50,808 nucleotides of DNA, taken from Mucilaginibacter sp. (lineage in GTDB: Bacteria; Bacteroidota; Bacteroidia; Sphingobacteriales; Sphingobacteriaceae). Shown in pieces: positions 24,701-33,747 of the stretch. The notes below the pieces were generated by a model that was given only the letters and a program-made list of their open reading frames with translations, was not told the origin of the DNA and made no database searches. Each line of letters starts with the position of its first letter. Position 1 is the first letter of the stretch. The position numbers and the translations under genes are program-made. Where the stretch lies: NCBI GenBank assembly GCA_028288125.1, contig JAQBOH010000010.1:1-50808 (forward strand), given 5' to 3'.

Positions 24701-27595
24701 GTCGACCGAACCTGGTAAGCTATTGCCCGCGAGGGTACGTACCACACCCGACGGTGTGATCTCCCTGATCAAATTATTATCAGTCAGGTATACATTTCCG
24801 ACAAGGTCTGTCGTTATTCCATGCACAGAACTGAAAGACGCCGCGGTGCCTGTGCCATTTGCGGCACCGGTTGATCCGCTGCCTGCAAATGTGTTAACCT
24901 GCCCATAAATGGTTTGAGCTACCGGCCCGCCTATATTTGCCGGCTGCAATGGAATTACCGGTTTATTTATAACATATTTTTGCGGGGTAACATAGCTGAT
25001 CGCCGGGGGCGGAACTATAATAATTACCGGATTTTGCACCGCTATTGTAAGCGTAAATGAACTGCTGCCACCTGTATTATAAGCTGATACGGTGTAATTT
25101 GTAGCCGGAGACGCCAAAGTAGGCGTACCGGTAATAATACCAGTTGTATTATCAAACGTTAACCCGGCGGGCAGCGGTATACTAATACTGTAACCGGTTG
25201 TAGACACCTGCCTTATAAGGTTGTTAACTAAATCTCCGATATAAAGATTGCCGTTCGCGTCGATGGCCATACCCCTGGGATCGTTAAAATTTGCGGCAGC
25301 TCCCTGTCCGCTGCTGCGGCCCGGATTACCCGCGCTCCCGGCAAGCGTGGTTACATTGCCGTTAGGCGTAATTTTCCTGATCAGGTCATTACCCGAATCA
25401 CTTACATAAAGATTGCCGATACCATCAACTGCAATGCCATCAGGGAACGTAAAACTGGCAGCCGCGCCAAAACCATCAGCCGAACCCGCAGCACCGCTTC
25501 CTGCAAGCGTGCTAACCAAGGCCCCTGGGGTTATTTTCCTGATCAGGCCATCACCGCTATCTGTCACATATAAATAGCCGGCCGCGTCAATCGTTATTCC
25601 CAACGGCGAATTAAAACTTGCGGCAGTTCCTACGCCGTTAGACGAGCCGATACCGCCACTGCCCGCAAACACAGTTACAAGTCCTGACGGGGTTATTTTT
25701 TTTACCAGGTTACTGCCGCCATCTGCCACATATATATTTCCCGCGGCATCTGCCGCTAAGCCGCCCGGATGGTTAAAACCCGTTGCAAATGTAGATACCT
25801 GGCCCCCCGGTGTTATTTTTCTTATTTCGTTGTTTCCGGCATCTGATACATATACATTCCCGGCCGCATCAACAGCAACCGCCGTGGGTTGATTAAAACT
25901 TGCCGATGTACCCGACCCATCTGATGAACCGGCAGCCCCGCTGCCTGCAAATGTGGTTACTACTCCTGCAGGTGTTATTTTCCTGACCAGGTTATTTCCG
26001 TTATCTGCCACATATAAATTGCCCGCCGCGTCAATTGCGACGCCATCCGGGCTTGTAAAAGTGGCCAGTGAGCCTGTATTGTTATCAATCGCGCCCGGAA
26101 TTCCGCTGCCGGCAAATATCGTAGCCTGACCATAGGCCGCCGCCGGGACCGCACCACCTGAATTAGACGGCGCAAGAGGCGTAATGGTTAAGTTTACTTT
26201 ATAATTTTGCGGCGTAGCATAGGTAATAACGGGGGGCGGAATATGAATGATGGGATTCCCGGTTATAGTTATTGTTACCGTAGCGCTACCGCTGCCATAA
26301 GCATTATATCCTGTTATAGTGTACACGGTTGTTGGAGAGGGCAATGCGGGGATACCACTTATAATGCCTGATGTGCCGTCAAAATTTAAACCTGCCGGCA
26401 AGGCGGGACTGATCGTGTACCCCGACGTACTTATTTTTCGAACCAGGTTATTTCCCTTATCGCCTATGTAAACATTTCCCAGTCCATCAGCGGCTACGCC
26501 CTCAGGGTCCTGGAAACTTGCCGCGATACCTACACCGTCGGCATTGCCAATCGTTCCGCTGCCGGACAAGGTGGTAACCTGCCCGCCTGTAATTTTCCTA
26601 ATTAGGTTATTGGAGGCATCTGCCACGTAAATACTTCCGCCGATGTCCACCGTAACGCCGGTTGGACGTGTAAAAGTCGCTGCTGCGACCGGACCGTCCT
26701 TTGCGCCCGCGCTCCCGGTTCCGGCAAAGGTAGTTACGTCGCCGCCGGGCGTTACCAGCCTGATCGCATTATTTCCGACATCGGCCACATAGATATTGCC
26801 TGAAAGATCGACAGCGATTCCCTGTGGGTTTTTAAAGCTGGCATTGCTACCTGTACCATTGGTAAAACTGCCTGCCCCACCACCGGCCAGAGTAGTTACC
26901 GTTCCGTTAGGCATTATCTGCCTGATCAGGCTGCTTCCATAATCTGTTACATATAAAATACCAGACGGACCAATAGCTATCCCGGTTGGGGTATTAAAGG
27001 TTGCAACGGTATCCATACCATCGTTCGATCCCCGTGCGCCAGTGCCCGCGAATGTACTTACCAGCCCTGCCGGCGTGATCTTTCTTATCACGTTATTGCC
27101 AATATCTGCCACAAAAACATTCCCGTTTGCATCAACCGCCACGCCATTGGGCGCAAAGAAATGCGCGGCGTTACCCTGCCCATTGGCAAATCCCTGGGAA
27201 ACATTTCCGGCCAAGGTAGTTACCACCCCTGTTGGGGTGATCTTCCTGATAAAGTCGTTTATATAAGGGATGCTTATTAAGTAATAATCTGTAACGTACA
27301 AGTTGCCGCTTTTATCGAAAGCGATGCCTACAGGGCCTGAAAGACTGGCAAAGGTGCCCACTCCATCCGCCGTACCTGTTTTGCCATCACCGGCAAACGT
27401 GGTGGTTTGACCATAAATGACAGCAGGGACCGGCCCCCCTGTATTGTTTGGGATTAAAGGGGTAATTGGAACCCCTGTTGTATAATTTTTAGCGCCCGGA
27501 GAATAGGTAAAAACCGGAGATTGGGCAAAAGCAATGTCAAGCCTGATAATGATCAAAGCAAATAACACTGCCTTAACAATGATCCTGCACGCCAT
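21731..27595 (-). CDS. Giant NHL-repeat surface protein with type IX secretion C-terminal domain
   Basis: A 1954-residue secreted protein. It has a signal peptide (about 1-25, ending AFAQ), then four similar blocks. Each block has a lead-in (TGGPVP...YGQ), six NHL repeats of about 54 residues (core G-I-A-V-D-x-x-G-N-[IL]-Y-V-A-D-x-x-N-N-L-I-R-K-I-T) and a putative Ig-like domain (LPAGLTFD-x-x-TGxIxGTP). Propellers are at roughly 50-390, 495-800, 900-1218 and 1318-1648. Residues about 1705-1858 are MBG-like domains (TYGDADF, KDYGIANPTLT). Residues about 1862-1954 are a gliding-motility-type CTD (PNAFTPNGDGINDVW, YNRYGSLVYQS, W-D-G, LPTGTYYY). Six-bladed NHL propellers bind proteins, glycans or RNA; this one's ligand is unknown. 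ATG 27595 is preferred over an in-frame TTG at 27607. Confidence 0.93.
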   Translation of the reverse strand: MACRIIVKAVLFALIIIRLDIAFAQSPVFTYSPGAKNYTTGVPITPLIPNNTGGPVPAVIYGQTTTFAGDGKTGTADGVGTFASLSGPVGIAFDKSGNLYVTDYYLISIPYINDFIRKITPTGVVTTLAGNVSQGFANGQGNAAHFFAPNGVAVDANGNVFVADIGNNVIRKITPAGLVSTFAGTGARGSNDGMDTVATFNTPTGIAIGPSGILYVTDYGSSLIRQIMPNGTVTTLAGGGAGSFTNGTGSNASFKNPQGIAVDLSGNIYVADVGNNAIRLVTPGGDVTTFAGTGSAGAKDGPVAAATFTRPTGVTVDIGGSIYVADASNNLIRKITGGQVTTLSGSGTIGNADGVGIAASFQDPEGVAADGLGNVYIGDKGNNLVRKISTSGYTISPALPAGLNFDGTSGIISGIPALPSPTTVYTITGYNAYGSGSATVTITITGNPIIHIPPPVITYATPQNYKVNLTITPLAPSNSGGAVPAAAYGQATIFAGSGIPGAIDNNTGSLATFTSPDGVAIDAAGNLYVADNGNNLVRKITPAGVVTTFAGSGAAGSSDGSGTSASFNQPTAVAVDAAGNVYVSDAGNNEIRKITPGGQVSTFATGFNHPGGLAADAAGNIYVADGGSNLVKKITPSGLVTVFAGSGGIGSSNGVGTAASFNSPLGITIDAAGYLYVTDSGDGLIRKITPGALVSTLAGSGAAGSADGFGAAASFTFPDGIAVDGIGNLYVSDSGNDLIRKITPNGNVTTLAGSAGNPGRSSGQGAAANFNDPRGMAIDANGNLYIGDLVNNLIRQVSTTGYSISIPLPAGLTFDNTTGIITGTPTLASPATNYTVSAYNTGGSSSFTLTIAVQNPVIIIVPPPAISYVTPQKYVINKPVIPLQPANIGGPVAQTIYGQVNTFAGSGSTGAANGTGTAASFSSVHGITTDLVGNVYLTDNNLIREITPSGVVRTLAGNSLPGSVDGQGVAANFNQPMAIAVDGAGTIYVADTRNNTIRIITQAGAVTTFAGSAGLSGLVNGTGATARFNSPSGIAVDQNGNLYVADAGNNLIRKVTQFGIVSTFAGSGSAGAADGPGAAASFNNPIGIAVDQNNNIYVTDAGNNLIRKITQSGLVSTLAGSGSAGRTDGQGTAASFNNIAGISVDISGNVYVSDAGNNLVRKITSSGIVSTLAGSGAAGAVNGAFIAASFNRPNGISADIFGNIYVADFNNYLVRKIVTTGYTISASLPAGLTFDGKTGTIDGTPAVLLPTTIYTVTAYNTGGSSTAQISITISNVPSPPVAPPNISYSPSVLTYSVNTPIVPMIPINTGGILPNKIFGQTTTIAGTGAAGSANGIGTAASFNEPFGVATDVNGNIYIVDHLNNQVRKITPAGVVSVFAGSGAQGKADGNASVATFNNPTGIAVDVAGNVYVADVSNNLIRKISPAGLVTTLAGSGLNGSADGPGTTASFSNPSGLAVDGAGNIYVADLSNNLIRKITPGGIVTTLAGSGLSGAQDGIGRAASFSQPYGLAVDGTGNIYVADWGNNLIRKITPAGVVTTIAGSGHPGSADGIGSAASFYKPFGLALDESGNIYVADTNNELIREVTPTGVVSTVAGNGTKGAVNGQTGIQSSFYQPTGIVADGAGNIYVADEFNHLIRQIVVVSNFTINKPLPPGLTFDRTTGTISGTATATVPPTDYIVTAYNAGGQSSFTITVAVDKLFEAITFGPVAPKTYGDADFDPGATSNNNTIPITYASSNLLAATIVNGKIHITGAGTSTITASQDGSEMYVQANPVSQTLTINPAVLTVTADNKSKDYGIANPTLTVTYSGFVYNEGPAQLTAKPIISTTAVIASPVGQYPITASNAASTNYTFTYVPGILTIKPIPEKLVVPNAFTPNGDGINDVWAINALVDFPDCTVAVYNRYGSLVYQSRGYPKPWDGTLNGKPLPTGTYYYCINTNAHMQQMAGSVTILR

Positions 27596-27683
27596 GAAGC
27601 TTAACAATTGGTTTTAAAAGGTCGTATAATAAGCTAAAATAGACTTTTTTTTACTTATTATCTCTATTTAGTTTAAGTGACCT

Positions 27684-28637
27684 TTAAAATATCGCTCCGG
27701 CAATTTTTTTAGTGGGGCCAGGGTTGCTCATAGTATAAAAATGCAGCACCGGCGCGCCAAACTTCATCAGTTCCCGGCATTGCGCGATCATCCATTCAAT
27801 ACCCAAATCTTTTACGTCCTTTTCCGATTTGCAGGCATGTACCGCATCGCTGAGGTCTTCAGGAATGTCAATATGAAATATTTTGGGCAAATTGATGAGC
27901 TGCTTTGACGATGTGATGGGCTTTAAACCGGGTATAATCGGGACGTTGATGCCATTTTCGCGGCATTGCTTTACAAACTCAAAATACTTGCTGTTATCAA
28001 AAAACATTTGGGTCACAATAAAATTGGCGCCCATGTCAATTTTCTGCTTTAGGTATTTAAAATCAGTTTTTAAGTTGGGCGCCTCGAAATGTTTTTCGGG
28101 GTAACCGGCAACGCCGACACAGAAATCAGCATTTACCACTTCGTGGTCTTCATACAAATATTTACCCTTATTCATGTCAATAACCTGTTTTAACAGGTCG
28201 GTTGCATAAGCGTGACCGCCAGGTGTTGGTATAAATGAAGTATCGGCATGCCGGGCGTCGCCACGCAAAACCAACACATTATCAATACCTAAAAATTGCA
28301 GGTCGATAAGGGCATTTTCGGTTTCTTCTTTTGTAAATCCGCCGCATATCAGATGCGGAACGGCGTCTACCTTGTAACGGTTTATAATCGCCGCGCAAAT
28401 GGCTACGGTGCCGGGACGTTTACGGTAAGCTACCTTTTCGAGCAAGCCATTGTCATGCTGCTTATAAATAAAATCTTCCCGGTGATAGGTCACATCAATA
28501 AACGGCGGATTAAACTCCATCAAAGGGTCTATCGCATCATAAATTCCCTGTATGCTTTGTCCCTTTACCGGCGGTAAAAGCTCGAACGAAAAAAGTGTTT
28601 TGCCTTTGGCGTTTTGTATGTGTTCGGTTATTTTCAT
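27684..28637 (-). CDS. metF: Methylenetetrahydrofolate reductase
   Basis: A 317-residue flavin TIM-barrel enzyme making 5-methyltetrahydrofolate, the methyl donor for MetH. It shows FSFELLPPVKGQ (catalytic Glu near 18), DVTYHRED, HLICGGFTKEE, NVLVLRGDAR and FIVTQMFFDN. It lies downstream of metH on the same strand with a 166-bp gap filled by repeats, so it is likely co-regulated with metH by the SAM riboswitch unless the hairpins in the gap interfere. Length is somewhat longer than the E. coli enzyme and typical of Bacteroidota. Confidence 0.95.
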   Translation of the reverse strand: MKITEHIQNAKGKTLFSFELLPPVKGQSIQGIYDAIDPLMEFNPPFIDVTYHREDFIYKQHDNGLLEKVAYRKRPGTVAICAAIINRYKVDAVPHLICGGFTKEETENALIDLQFLGIDNVLVLRGDARHADTSFIPTPGGHAYATDLLKQVIDMNKGKYLYEDHEVVNADFCVGVAGYPEKHFEAPNLKTDFKYLKQKIDMGANFIVTQMFFDNSKYFEFVKQCRENGINVPIIPGLKPITSSKQLINLPKIFHIDIPEDLSDAVHACKSEKDVKDLGIEWMIAQCRELMKFGAPVLHFYTMSNPGPTKKIAGAIF

Positions 28638-28644
28638 GTAGTAT

Positions 28645-28677
28645 TTAGTATCAAGTAGCTAGTATCAAGTATCGAGA
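28645..28677. repeat. AGTATCAAGTA direct repeat in the metH-metF gap
   Basis: TAGTATCAAGTAGCTAGTAT followed by CAAGTATCGAG: the unit AGTATCAAGTA occurs twice. The same unit forms the arms of the repeat at 32523-32630 before metH. Confidence 0.6.
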
Positions 28678-28705
28678 CTTTTTTGCAAACCGTGTAATAT
28701 TTGAG

Positions 28706-28789
28706 CGTCATTGCGAGGTACGAAGCAATCGCGAACTTTGCATGACCGCTCTGTATATTAGCGATTGCCGCGCTATCGCTCGCAATGAC
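28706..28789. repeat. MITE/REP-like element, copy 1 (metH-metF gap)
   Basis: An 84-bp element whose left arm starts CGTCATTGCGAGGTACGAAG and runs to 28732. The right arm (28761-28789) ends in CGCTCGCAATGAC and is its imperfect reverse complement. The left arm is almost identical to both arms of the element at 46544-46655. Confidence 0.85.
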
Positions 28790-28803
28790 AATTCTTTATC
28801 AAA

Positions 28804-31800
28804 TCAATAATTTAAATTAGGGCCCAACCAACGTTCGACTGTATCTACCGACATATTTTTCCTCACTGCATAATCCTCGACCTGATCTTTACTTATCTTA
28901 CCCAAGCCAAAATAGCGTGCCTGCGGATGTGCAAAATAAAACCCGCTTACAGAGGCGGCTGGTGTCATGGCAAGGCTTTCGGTGAGGTGCATTTTGGCGT
29001 TGTCTTCGGCTTTGAGCAATTCAAACAGCGTTGTTTTTTCGGTATGATCGGGGCAGGCCGGGTATCCGGGCGCCGGGCGTATACCCTGGTATTCTTCCTT
29101 GATCAGTTCATCAGTGCCCAGTTGTTCACTTTTGGCATAGCCCCAATAGTCTTTGCGTACCAGCTCGTGCATTTTTTCGGCAAAGGCTTCAGCCAGGCGG
29201 TCGGCAAGGGCTTTGGCCATGATACTGTTGTAGTCGTCATGATCGGCTTCAAATTTGGCAACCAGTTCGTCGCAGCCTATACCTGTTGTAACGGCAAAAC
29301 CACCCCAGTAATCGGGGATACCGCTTTCTTTTGGCGCGATAAAATCTGATAACGCGTAGTAGGGCTCGCCTTTTACTTTCTCGGATTGCTGGCGCAAAGT
29401 ATGTATGCGGGTGAGCAGGGTTTTACGGGAATCATCGGTATATATCTCAATATCATCGCCGACGCTGTTTGCCGGCCAAAAGCCAATTACACCATTTGCC
29501 TGTAATAGCTTTTCGTTAACGATTTGTTTTAACAATTCCTGTGCATCATCATACAGCTTTTTAGCTTCAACACCTACATATTTGTCATCAAATATCTTAG
29601 GGTAACTGCCGCGGAGTTCCCAGGTATGGAAAAACGGCGTCCAGTCGATGTACGGTACCAGTTCCTCCAATGGGAATGCTTCAAAAACTTTAGTGCCCGT
29701 AAAGGTTGGCTTTGGCGCGATGGACCCATTCAGATTGATCTGCATTTTAAACTTACGCGCGTCTTCAATGCTTACAAAACGTTTGTCCGACCGCTTATTT
29801 AAATGTGCTTCGCGCGCTTTCGCATATTCCTCTTTTATACCTTTTACATAAGGCTCGCGCTGATCCCGGTTCATTAAGTTGCTGCAAACGGTAACGCTAC
29901 GGGATGCATCAAGCACATGTATAGCGGGACCGGAATAATGCGGATCAACCTTCACCGCGGCATGTATGCGCGACGTTGTTGCACCTCCTATGATTAGCGG
30001 AATGGTAAAACCTTCACGCTCCATCTCTTTGGCAAAATGAACCATTTCGTCAAGCGACGGCGTAATTAACCCGCTCAGGCCGATGATATCAACATTTTGT
30101 TTTTTAGCCTCCTCGATGATCCGCTGTGCCGGAACCATCACACCTAAGTCGATCACCTCGAAATTATTACAAGCCAAAACTACGCCGACTATGTTTTTAC
30201 CGATGTCGTGTACATCGCCTTTCACGGTTGCCATCAATACTTTTCCGGCGTTGGCCCTGCTCCCGCTGGAATCTTCGCCGGCGTCGATAACCCGTTGTTT
30301 TTCCAATTCAATAAAAGGCAACAAATAAGCCACGGCCTTTTTCATTACACGGGCTGATTTTACCACCTGCGGTAAAAACATTTTACCCGAGCCAAAAAGA
30401 TCCCCCACTACATTCATGCCGTCCATTAAGGGGCCTTCTATCACCTCAAGCGGCTTACTGTAAGCTTGCCGTGCCTCTTCCACATCATCATCGAGATATT
30501 CGATAATACCTTTTACCAAAGCATGTGATAAACGCTCGGCAACGGGGGCTTTGCGCCATTCCTCATCGCGTATAATTTCTTTGCCTTTGCTTTTTATGGT
30601 ATCGGCAAATTCAACAAGCCGTTCGGTAGCATCATCCCGGCGGTTGAGCAAAACATCCTCAACCAACTGCAGTAGATCCTTTGGGATTTCTTCGTACACC
30701 TCAAGCATGCCGGCATTTACAATGCCCATATCCAGGCCGGCTTTTATGGCGTGATATAAAAATGCAGAGTGCATGGCCTCGCGCACAACATTGTTCCCCC
30801 GGAATGAAAATGAAATATTGCTCACTCCACCGCTTACTTTAGCAAGCGGCAGGTTGTTCTTTATCCAGCGTGTGGCTTCAATAAAATCAACCGCATAATT
30901 ATTGTGCTCCTCGAGGCCCGTGGCAACAGTTAATATATTGGGGTCGAAAATGATATCCTGCGGCGGAAAGCCGACTTCGTTAACCAGTATATCGTACGAG
31001 CGTTTACATATTTCCTTACGGCGATCCAATGAATCGGCTTGTCCTGTTTCATCGAAGGCCATTACCACGGTCGCGGCGCCGTAGCTTAATATTTTACGGG
31101 CCTGCTCTTTAAATTTCTCCTCACCTTCCTTTAACGAAATGGAATTGACGATGCCTTTCCCCTGCAGGCATTTTAAGCCCGCCTCAATCACGGTCCATTT
31201 GGACGAGTCGATCATGATAGGCAGTTTGGAGATATCCGGTTCGGACGCGACCAGGTTAAGAAACTTAACCATTACCGCTTCCGAATCGATCATCCCTTCA
31301 TCCATATTGATGTCGATGACCTGCGCGCCGCCTTCAACCTGCTGGCGGGCTACGGTTAACGCGGCTTCGTAGTCTTCGGCCAATATCAACTTTGAAAATT
31401 TTGGCGAACCGGTAATATTTGTCCGCTCGCCTATGTTTACGAAGTTGGTTTCTGGTGTTAGGGTCACCGCCTCCAAACCGCTCAGGCGCAGATAAGGCTC
31501 AATTTCAGGCTTTATGCGCGGCGGATATTTAGCTGCCTTTTCGGCGATGCACCTGATGTGGTCGGGCGTGGTCCCGCAACAACCGCCAACAATATTTACC
31601 AGCCCGGCTTTCATAAATTCATCTACCTGGTGGGCCGTTTCATGCGCTGTTTCATCGTACTGGCCAAACTCGTTCGGCAAGCCAGCGTTGGGATAGGCAG
31701 AAATAAATACGCTCGCCTTTTCGGAAAGTTCTTCCAAATGCGGGCGCATTTCCTTTGCACCTAACGCGCAGTTTAAACCTACCGACAATAAGTTGCCATG

Positions 31801-32520
31801 ACTTACCGAGTTCCAAAACGCTTCAACTGTTTGACCGGAAAGCGTCCGCCCGGAGGCGTCGGTAATGGTACCGGAGATCATTACCGGTAGCCCCCCTCTA
31901 AATCTCCCCCCGGTAGGGGGAGACTTTTTTAATTCGTTCGCATACCTTGTTATCGCAAACAATGCTGCCTTCGCGTTAAGCGTATCAAAAATGGTTTCAA
32001 TTAACAGTACATCCGAACCGCCATCGACAAGGCCGCGCACCTGTTCGTAATATGCCTCTCCAAGGTCATCAAACGTAACAGCACGGTAACCGGGGTCATT
32101 TACATCAGGCGAAAGGGATGCGGTCCTGTTGGTCGGGCCAATGGCCCCTGCCACAAAGCGCGGTTTGCCCGGCGATGTTTTATTGTATTCGTCAACAACC
32201 TCGCGGGCAATGCGGGCGCCCTCATAGCTCAGTTCGTAGGCAAGTTCTTCAAGGTGATAATCAGCCAGGGATATGCGCTGTGTACTGAAAGTGTTGGTTT
32301 CTATAATATCAGCCCCGGCATCGAGATATTCTTTATGTATAGCTTTTATCACATCCGGGCGTGTGATATTCAGCAAGTCGTTATTGCCTTTCAGGTCGGA
32401 TGCGTGGTCACGGAAGCGTTCGCCGCGAAAATCCTCTTCGGATAATTCGTAACGTTGTATCATAGTGCCCATTGCCCCGTCAATTACCAGGATGCGTTTT
32501 TGTAATTCGTCTTTTATCAT
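28804..32520 (-). CDS. metH: Cobalamin-dependent methionine synthase with a repeat-derived insertion
   Basis: A 1238-residue four-module enzyme that methylates homocysteine from 5-methyl-THF. Homocysteine domain: about 1-340, zinc ligands in VGLNC and GGCCGTTP. Pterin domain: about 360-615 ([11 protein letters not shown]). Cobalamin domains: about 650-890 with the lower-ligand motif DVHDIG. Activation domain: about 900-1238 ([12 protein letters not shown]). All are complete, so the organism needs B12 for this step. About 14 residues near 197-210 ([13 protein letters not shown]) interrupt the usual link to [11 protein letters not shown], and their DNA is a C-rich palindromic repeat. A SAM-I riboswitch and promoter lie upstream; metF follows. 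Confidence 0.97.
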   Translation of the reverse strand: MIKDELQKRILVIDGAMGTMIQRYELSEEDFRGERFRDHASDLKGNNDLLNITRPDVIKAIHKEYLDAGADIIETNTFSTQRISLADYHLEELAYELSYEGARIAREVVDEYNKTSPGKPRFVAGAIGPTNRTASLSPDVNDPGYRAVTFDDLGEAYYEQVRGLVDGGSDVLLIETIFDTLNAKAALFAITRYANELKKSPPTGGRFRGGLPVMISGTITDASGRTLSGQTVEAFWNSVSHGNLLSVGLNCALGAKEMRPHLEELSEKASVFISAYPNAGLPNEFGQYDETAHETAHQVDEFMKAGLVNIVGGCCGTTPDHIRCIAEKAAKYPPRIKPEIEPYLRLSGLEAVTLTPETNFVNIGERTNITGSPKFSKLILAEDYEAALTVARQQVEGGAQVIDINMDEGMIDSEAVMVKFLNLVASEPDISKLPIMIDSSKWTVIEAGLKCLQGKGIVNSISLKEGEEKFKEQARKILSYGAATVVMAFDETGQADSLDRRKEICKRSYDILVNEVGFPPQDIIFDPNILTVATGLEEHNNYAVDFIEATRWIKNNLPLAKVSGGVSNISFSFRGNNVVREAMHSAFLYHAIKAGLDMGIVNAGMLEVYEEIPKDLLQLVEDVLLNRRDDATERLVEFADTIKSKGKEIIRDEEWRKAPVAERLSHALVKGIIEYLDDDVEEARQAYSKPLEVIEGPLMDGMNVVGDLFGSGKMFLPQVVKSARVMKKAVAYLLPFIELEKQRVIDAGEDSSGSRANAGKVLMATVKGDVHDIGKNIVGVVLACNNFEVIDLGVMVPAQRIIEEAKKQNVDIIGLSGLITPSLDEMVHFAKEMEREGFTIPLIIGGATTSRIHAAVKVDPHYSGPAIHVLDASRSVTVCSNLMNRDQREPYVKGIKEEYAKAREAHLNKRSDKRFVSIEDARKFKMQINLNGSIAPKPTFTGTKVFEAFPLEELVPYIDWTPFFHTWELRGSYPKIFDDKYVGVEAKKLYDDAQELLKQIVNEKLLQANGVIGFWPANSVGDDIEIYTDDSRKTLLTRIHTLRQQSEKVKGEPYYALSDFIAPKESGIPDYWGGFAVTTGIGCDELVAKFEADHDDYNSIMAKALADRLAEAFAEKMHELVRKDYWGYAKSEQLGTDELIKEEYQGIRPAPGYPACPDHTEKTTLFELLKAEDNAKMHLTESLAMTPAASVSGFYFAHPQARYFGLGKISKDQVEDYAVRKNMSVDTVERWLGPNLNY
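31891..31930. repeat. C-rich palindromic repeat inserted in metH
   Basis: The plus strand reads CCCCCCTCTAAATCTCCCCC, then CGGTAGGGGGAGACTTTTTT. The halves CTCCCCC and GGGGGAG form a stem. A diverged relative (CCTCACTAAATCCTCTCCGG then GGAAAGGAC) lies between genes at 47801-47829, which supports a mobile or dispersed repeat origin. Confidence 0.75.
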
Positions 32521-32522
32521 AT

Positions 32523-32630
32523 TAGTATCAAGTAGCGAGTATCAAGTAGCAAGTACAAAAATTGCAATTGCTAATAGCTACAAGCAACAGAAAAAGTCTT
32601 GCTGCTTGATGCTAACTACTTGATACTTAA
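32523..32630. repeat. Inverted repeat in the metH leader
   Basis: AGTATCAAGTAG (32524-32535) is complementary to CTACTTGATACT (32617-32628). Between them lie further TATCAAGTAGCAAGTA and TTGCTGCTTGATGC words that also pair. The element occupies most of the ~150 nt between the riboswitch aptamer and the metH start codon. Confidence 0.65.
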
Positions 32631-32669
32631 AAATCGGCTTATATCGAAAAGTCGGTTGTAAAAGACTTT

Positions 32670-32780
32670 CGCTTATCTTTCCTGATCGCAATGAAGCGGG
32701 TCAAGTAGAATGTAGCACCTTGTAAGCACAGGTTGCCAAGACTTCGCAGGGTCTAATCCCTCCGTCTTTCTCTATAAGCG
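32670..32780 (-). ncRNA. SAM-I riboswitch (S box) upstream of metH
   Basis: On the minus strand the 111-nt aptamer shows the S-box conserved blocks in order. P1 is CGCTTAT (32774-32780) pairing with ATAAGCG (32670-32676). Then come AGAAAGACGGAGGGA, TTAGACCCTGCGAAGTC, TTGGCAACC, AAGGTGCTA and finally GAAAGATAAGCG. It binds S-adenosylmethionine and lowers expression when SAM is plentiful, as expected for metH. A possible downstream hairpin, AAAGTC-N10-GACTTTT (32647-32669), could be part of the expression platform. Confidence 0.95.
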
Positions 32781-32783
32781 ATG

Positions 32784-32814
32784 CAAAGATGCACAATAAA
32801 CAATTAATTTGCAA
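32784..32814 (-). promoter_or_regulatory. Promoter of the metH riboswitch transcript
   Basis: On the minus strand TTGC (32811-32814) and CATCTTTG (32784-32791) are 19 bp apart, matching the TTG / TAnnTTTG promoter except for one base. Predicted initiation falls at about 32778-32780, exactly where the riboswitch P1 stem begins. Confidence 0.65.
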
Positions 32815-32821
32815 GGAGCCC

Positions 32822-32874
32822 ACCCTGCCCTCTCAACCGCGTGAGCTTTAGCGGTGGCGCAAGGAGAGGGTTTT
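32822..32874. repeat. Imperfect hairpin with CCCTCTC / GAGAGGG arms
   Basis: CCCTCTCAACCGC and GCGCAAGGAGAGGG flank GTGAGCTTTAGCGGTG. It lies upstream of the metH promoter and past the BI-1 terminator, in the 417-bp gap that also holds the riboswitch and promoter. It is probably another dispersed palindrome. Confidence 0.45.
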
Positions 32875-32883
32875 AATCAGTCA

Positions 32884-32917
32884 TAAAAAAGCTGCCCGGT
32901 TTTAGCTGGCAGCTTTC
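32884..32917 (-). terminator. Terminator of the Bax inhibitor-1 family gene
   Basis: On the minus strand AAAGCTGCC (32908-32916) and GGCAGCTTT (32888-32896) form a 9-bp stem followed by a T-run, 21 bp after the stop codon. This is a standard intrinsic terminator. Confidence 0.8.
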
Positions 32918-32937
32918 CTTTTATAGTTTGTTTTATA

Positions 32938-33669
32938 TTAGTTCCTTCTTCCGAATACGCGCAACAGCATCAGGAACAGGTTAATAAAGTCGAGATAAAG
33001 CGTTAAGCCGCCCATAAGCGCCATTTTTGAAGCAGATGCTTCGCCGTAAACCAGGCCTGCGCCAATGTTTTTTAACCTTTGTACATCATAAGCTGTTAAG
33101 CCCACAAATACCGCAACGCCGATATAGCTGATCAGCATGTCCATGCCTGAGCTATGTAAAAACATATTTACCAGACTTGCGACAATTATTCCTATTAGGA
33201 ACATGACAAGTATCGAACCGAATTTGGTAAGATCCTGCCTGGTAGTATATCCGGCTATAGCCATAATACCAAACACTACAGATGTCGTTAAAAATACGCC
33301 CAATACGGAACTTGCGGTAAATGCCAGCAAAATAAAGCTGAAGCTGATACCTGTAACTGCGGCGTAAGCAATAAACAGCAGCGCGAGTACCGGGTACGAA
33401 ATACGGTTAAGGCCAAAGCTTATTAACAGTACAAATGCCAACGGAGAAAACATGACCAGGTAAGCAAATCCGGTGAGCTGCCTCGTGTTTTCGTCGACAA
33501 GCATTTGCAACAGCGCCGGGGTATGTCCAAAAAGATATGCGCATATAGCCGATACGCCCAATGCCGCAAACATCCATAAAAACACGCTGGCAATAAATTT
33601 ACGCGATGCATCGGCATCGTCTAATTGTATTACGTTTTTGTAAACGTAGTCGGGATTGTTATTTTCCAT
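32938..33669 (-). CDS. Bax inhibitor-1/YccA family membrane protein
   Basis: A 243-residue protein with a ~27-residue cytoplasmic N-terminus and seven hydrophobic segments. The family signature is present as TAYDVQRLKNIG near the end, followed by GGLTLYLDFINLFLMLLRVFG. Bacterial members (YccA, BsYetJ) include an FtsH modulator and a pH-dependent calcium leak channel; the role here is unknown. It is a single-gene unit with its own terminator and a TAAATTTG element upstream. Confidence 0.93.
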   Translation of the reverse strand: MENNNPDYVYKNVIQLDDADASRKFIASVFLWMFAALGVSAICAYLFGHTPALLQMLVDENTRQLTGFAYLVMFSPLAFVLLISFGLNRISYPVLALLFIAYAAVTGISFSFILLAFTASSVLGVFLTTSVVFGIMAIAGYTTRQDLTKFGSILVMFLIGIIVASLVNMFLHSSGMDMLISYIGVAVFVGLTAYDVQRLKNIGAGLVYGEASASKMALMGGLTLYLDFINLFLMLLRVFGRRN

Positions 33670-33691
33670 TTTTTGATAAAATTTATTATTA

Positions 33692-33699
33692 CAAATTTA
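33692..33699 (-). promoter_or_regulatory. Possible -7 element of the BI-1 gene
   Basis: The minus strand reads TAAATTTG 22 bp before the ATG at 33669, matching TAnnTTTG. No TTG is seen at the -33 position. Confidence 0.4.
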
Positions 33700-33747
33700 A
33701 TTATAGATATGGGATTTTAGATAGGCGAAGTGTAAAAAATTTGGCGG

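Noticed and set aside
22679..24908. Several plus-strand open frames (61-151 codons) opposite the NHL protein gene
   Set aside because: The periodic repeats of the NHL gene create periodic antisense frames; their translations repeat in step with the NHL units.
28706..28789. Possible CRISPR or tRNA at the repeated CGTCATTGCGAGG element
   Set aside because: There is no regular spacer-repeat array, no cas genes, and no cloverleaf or T-loop sequence; inverted arms indicate a dispersed palindromic element.
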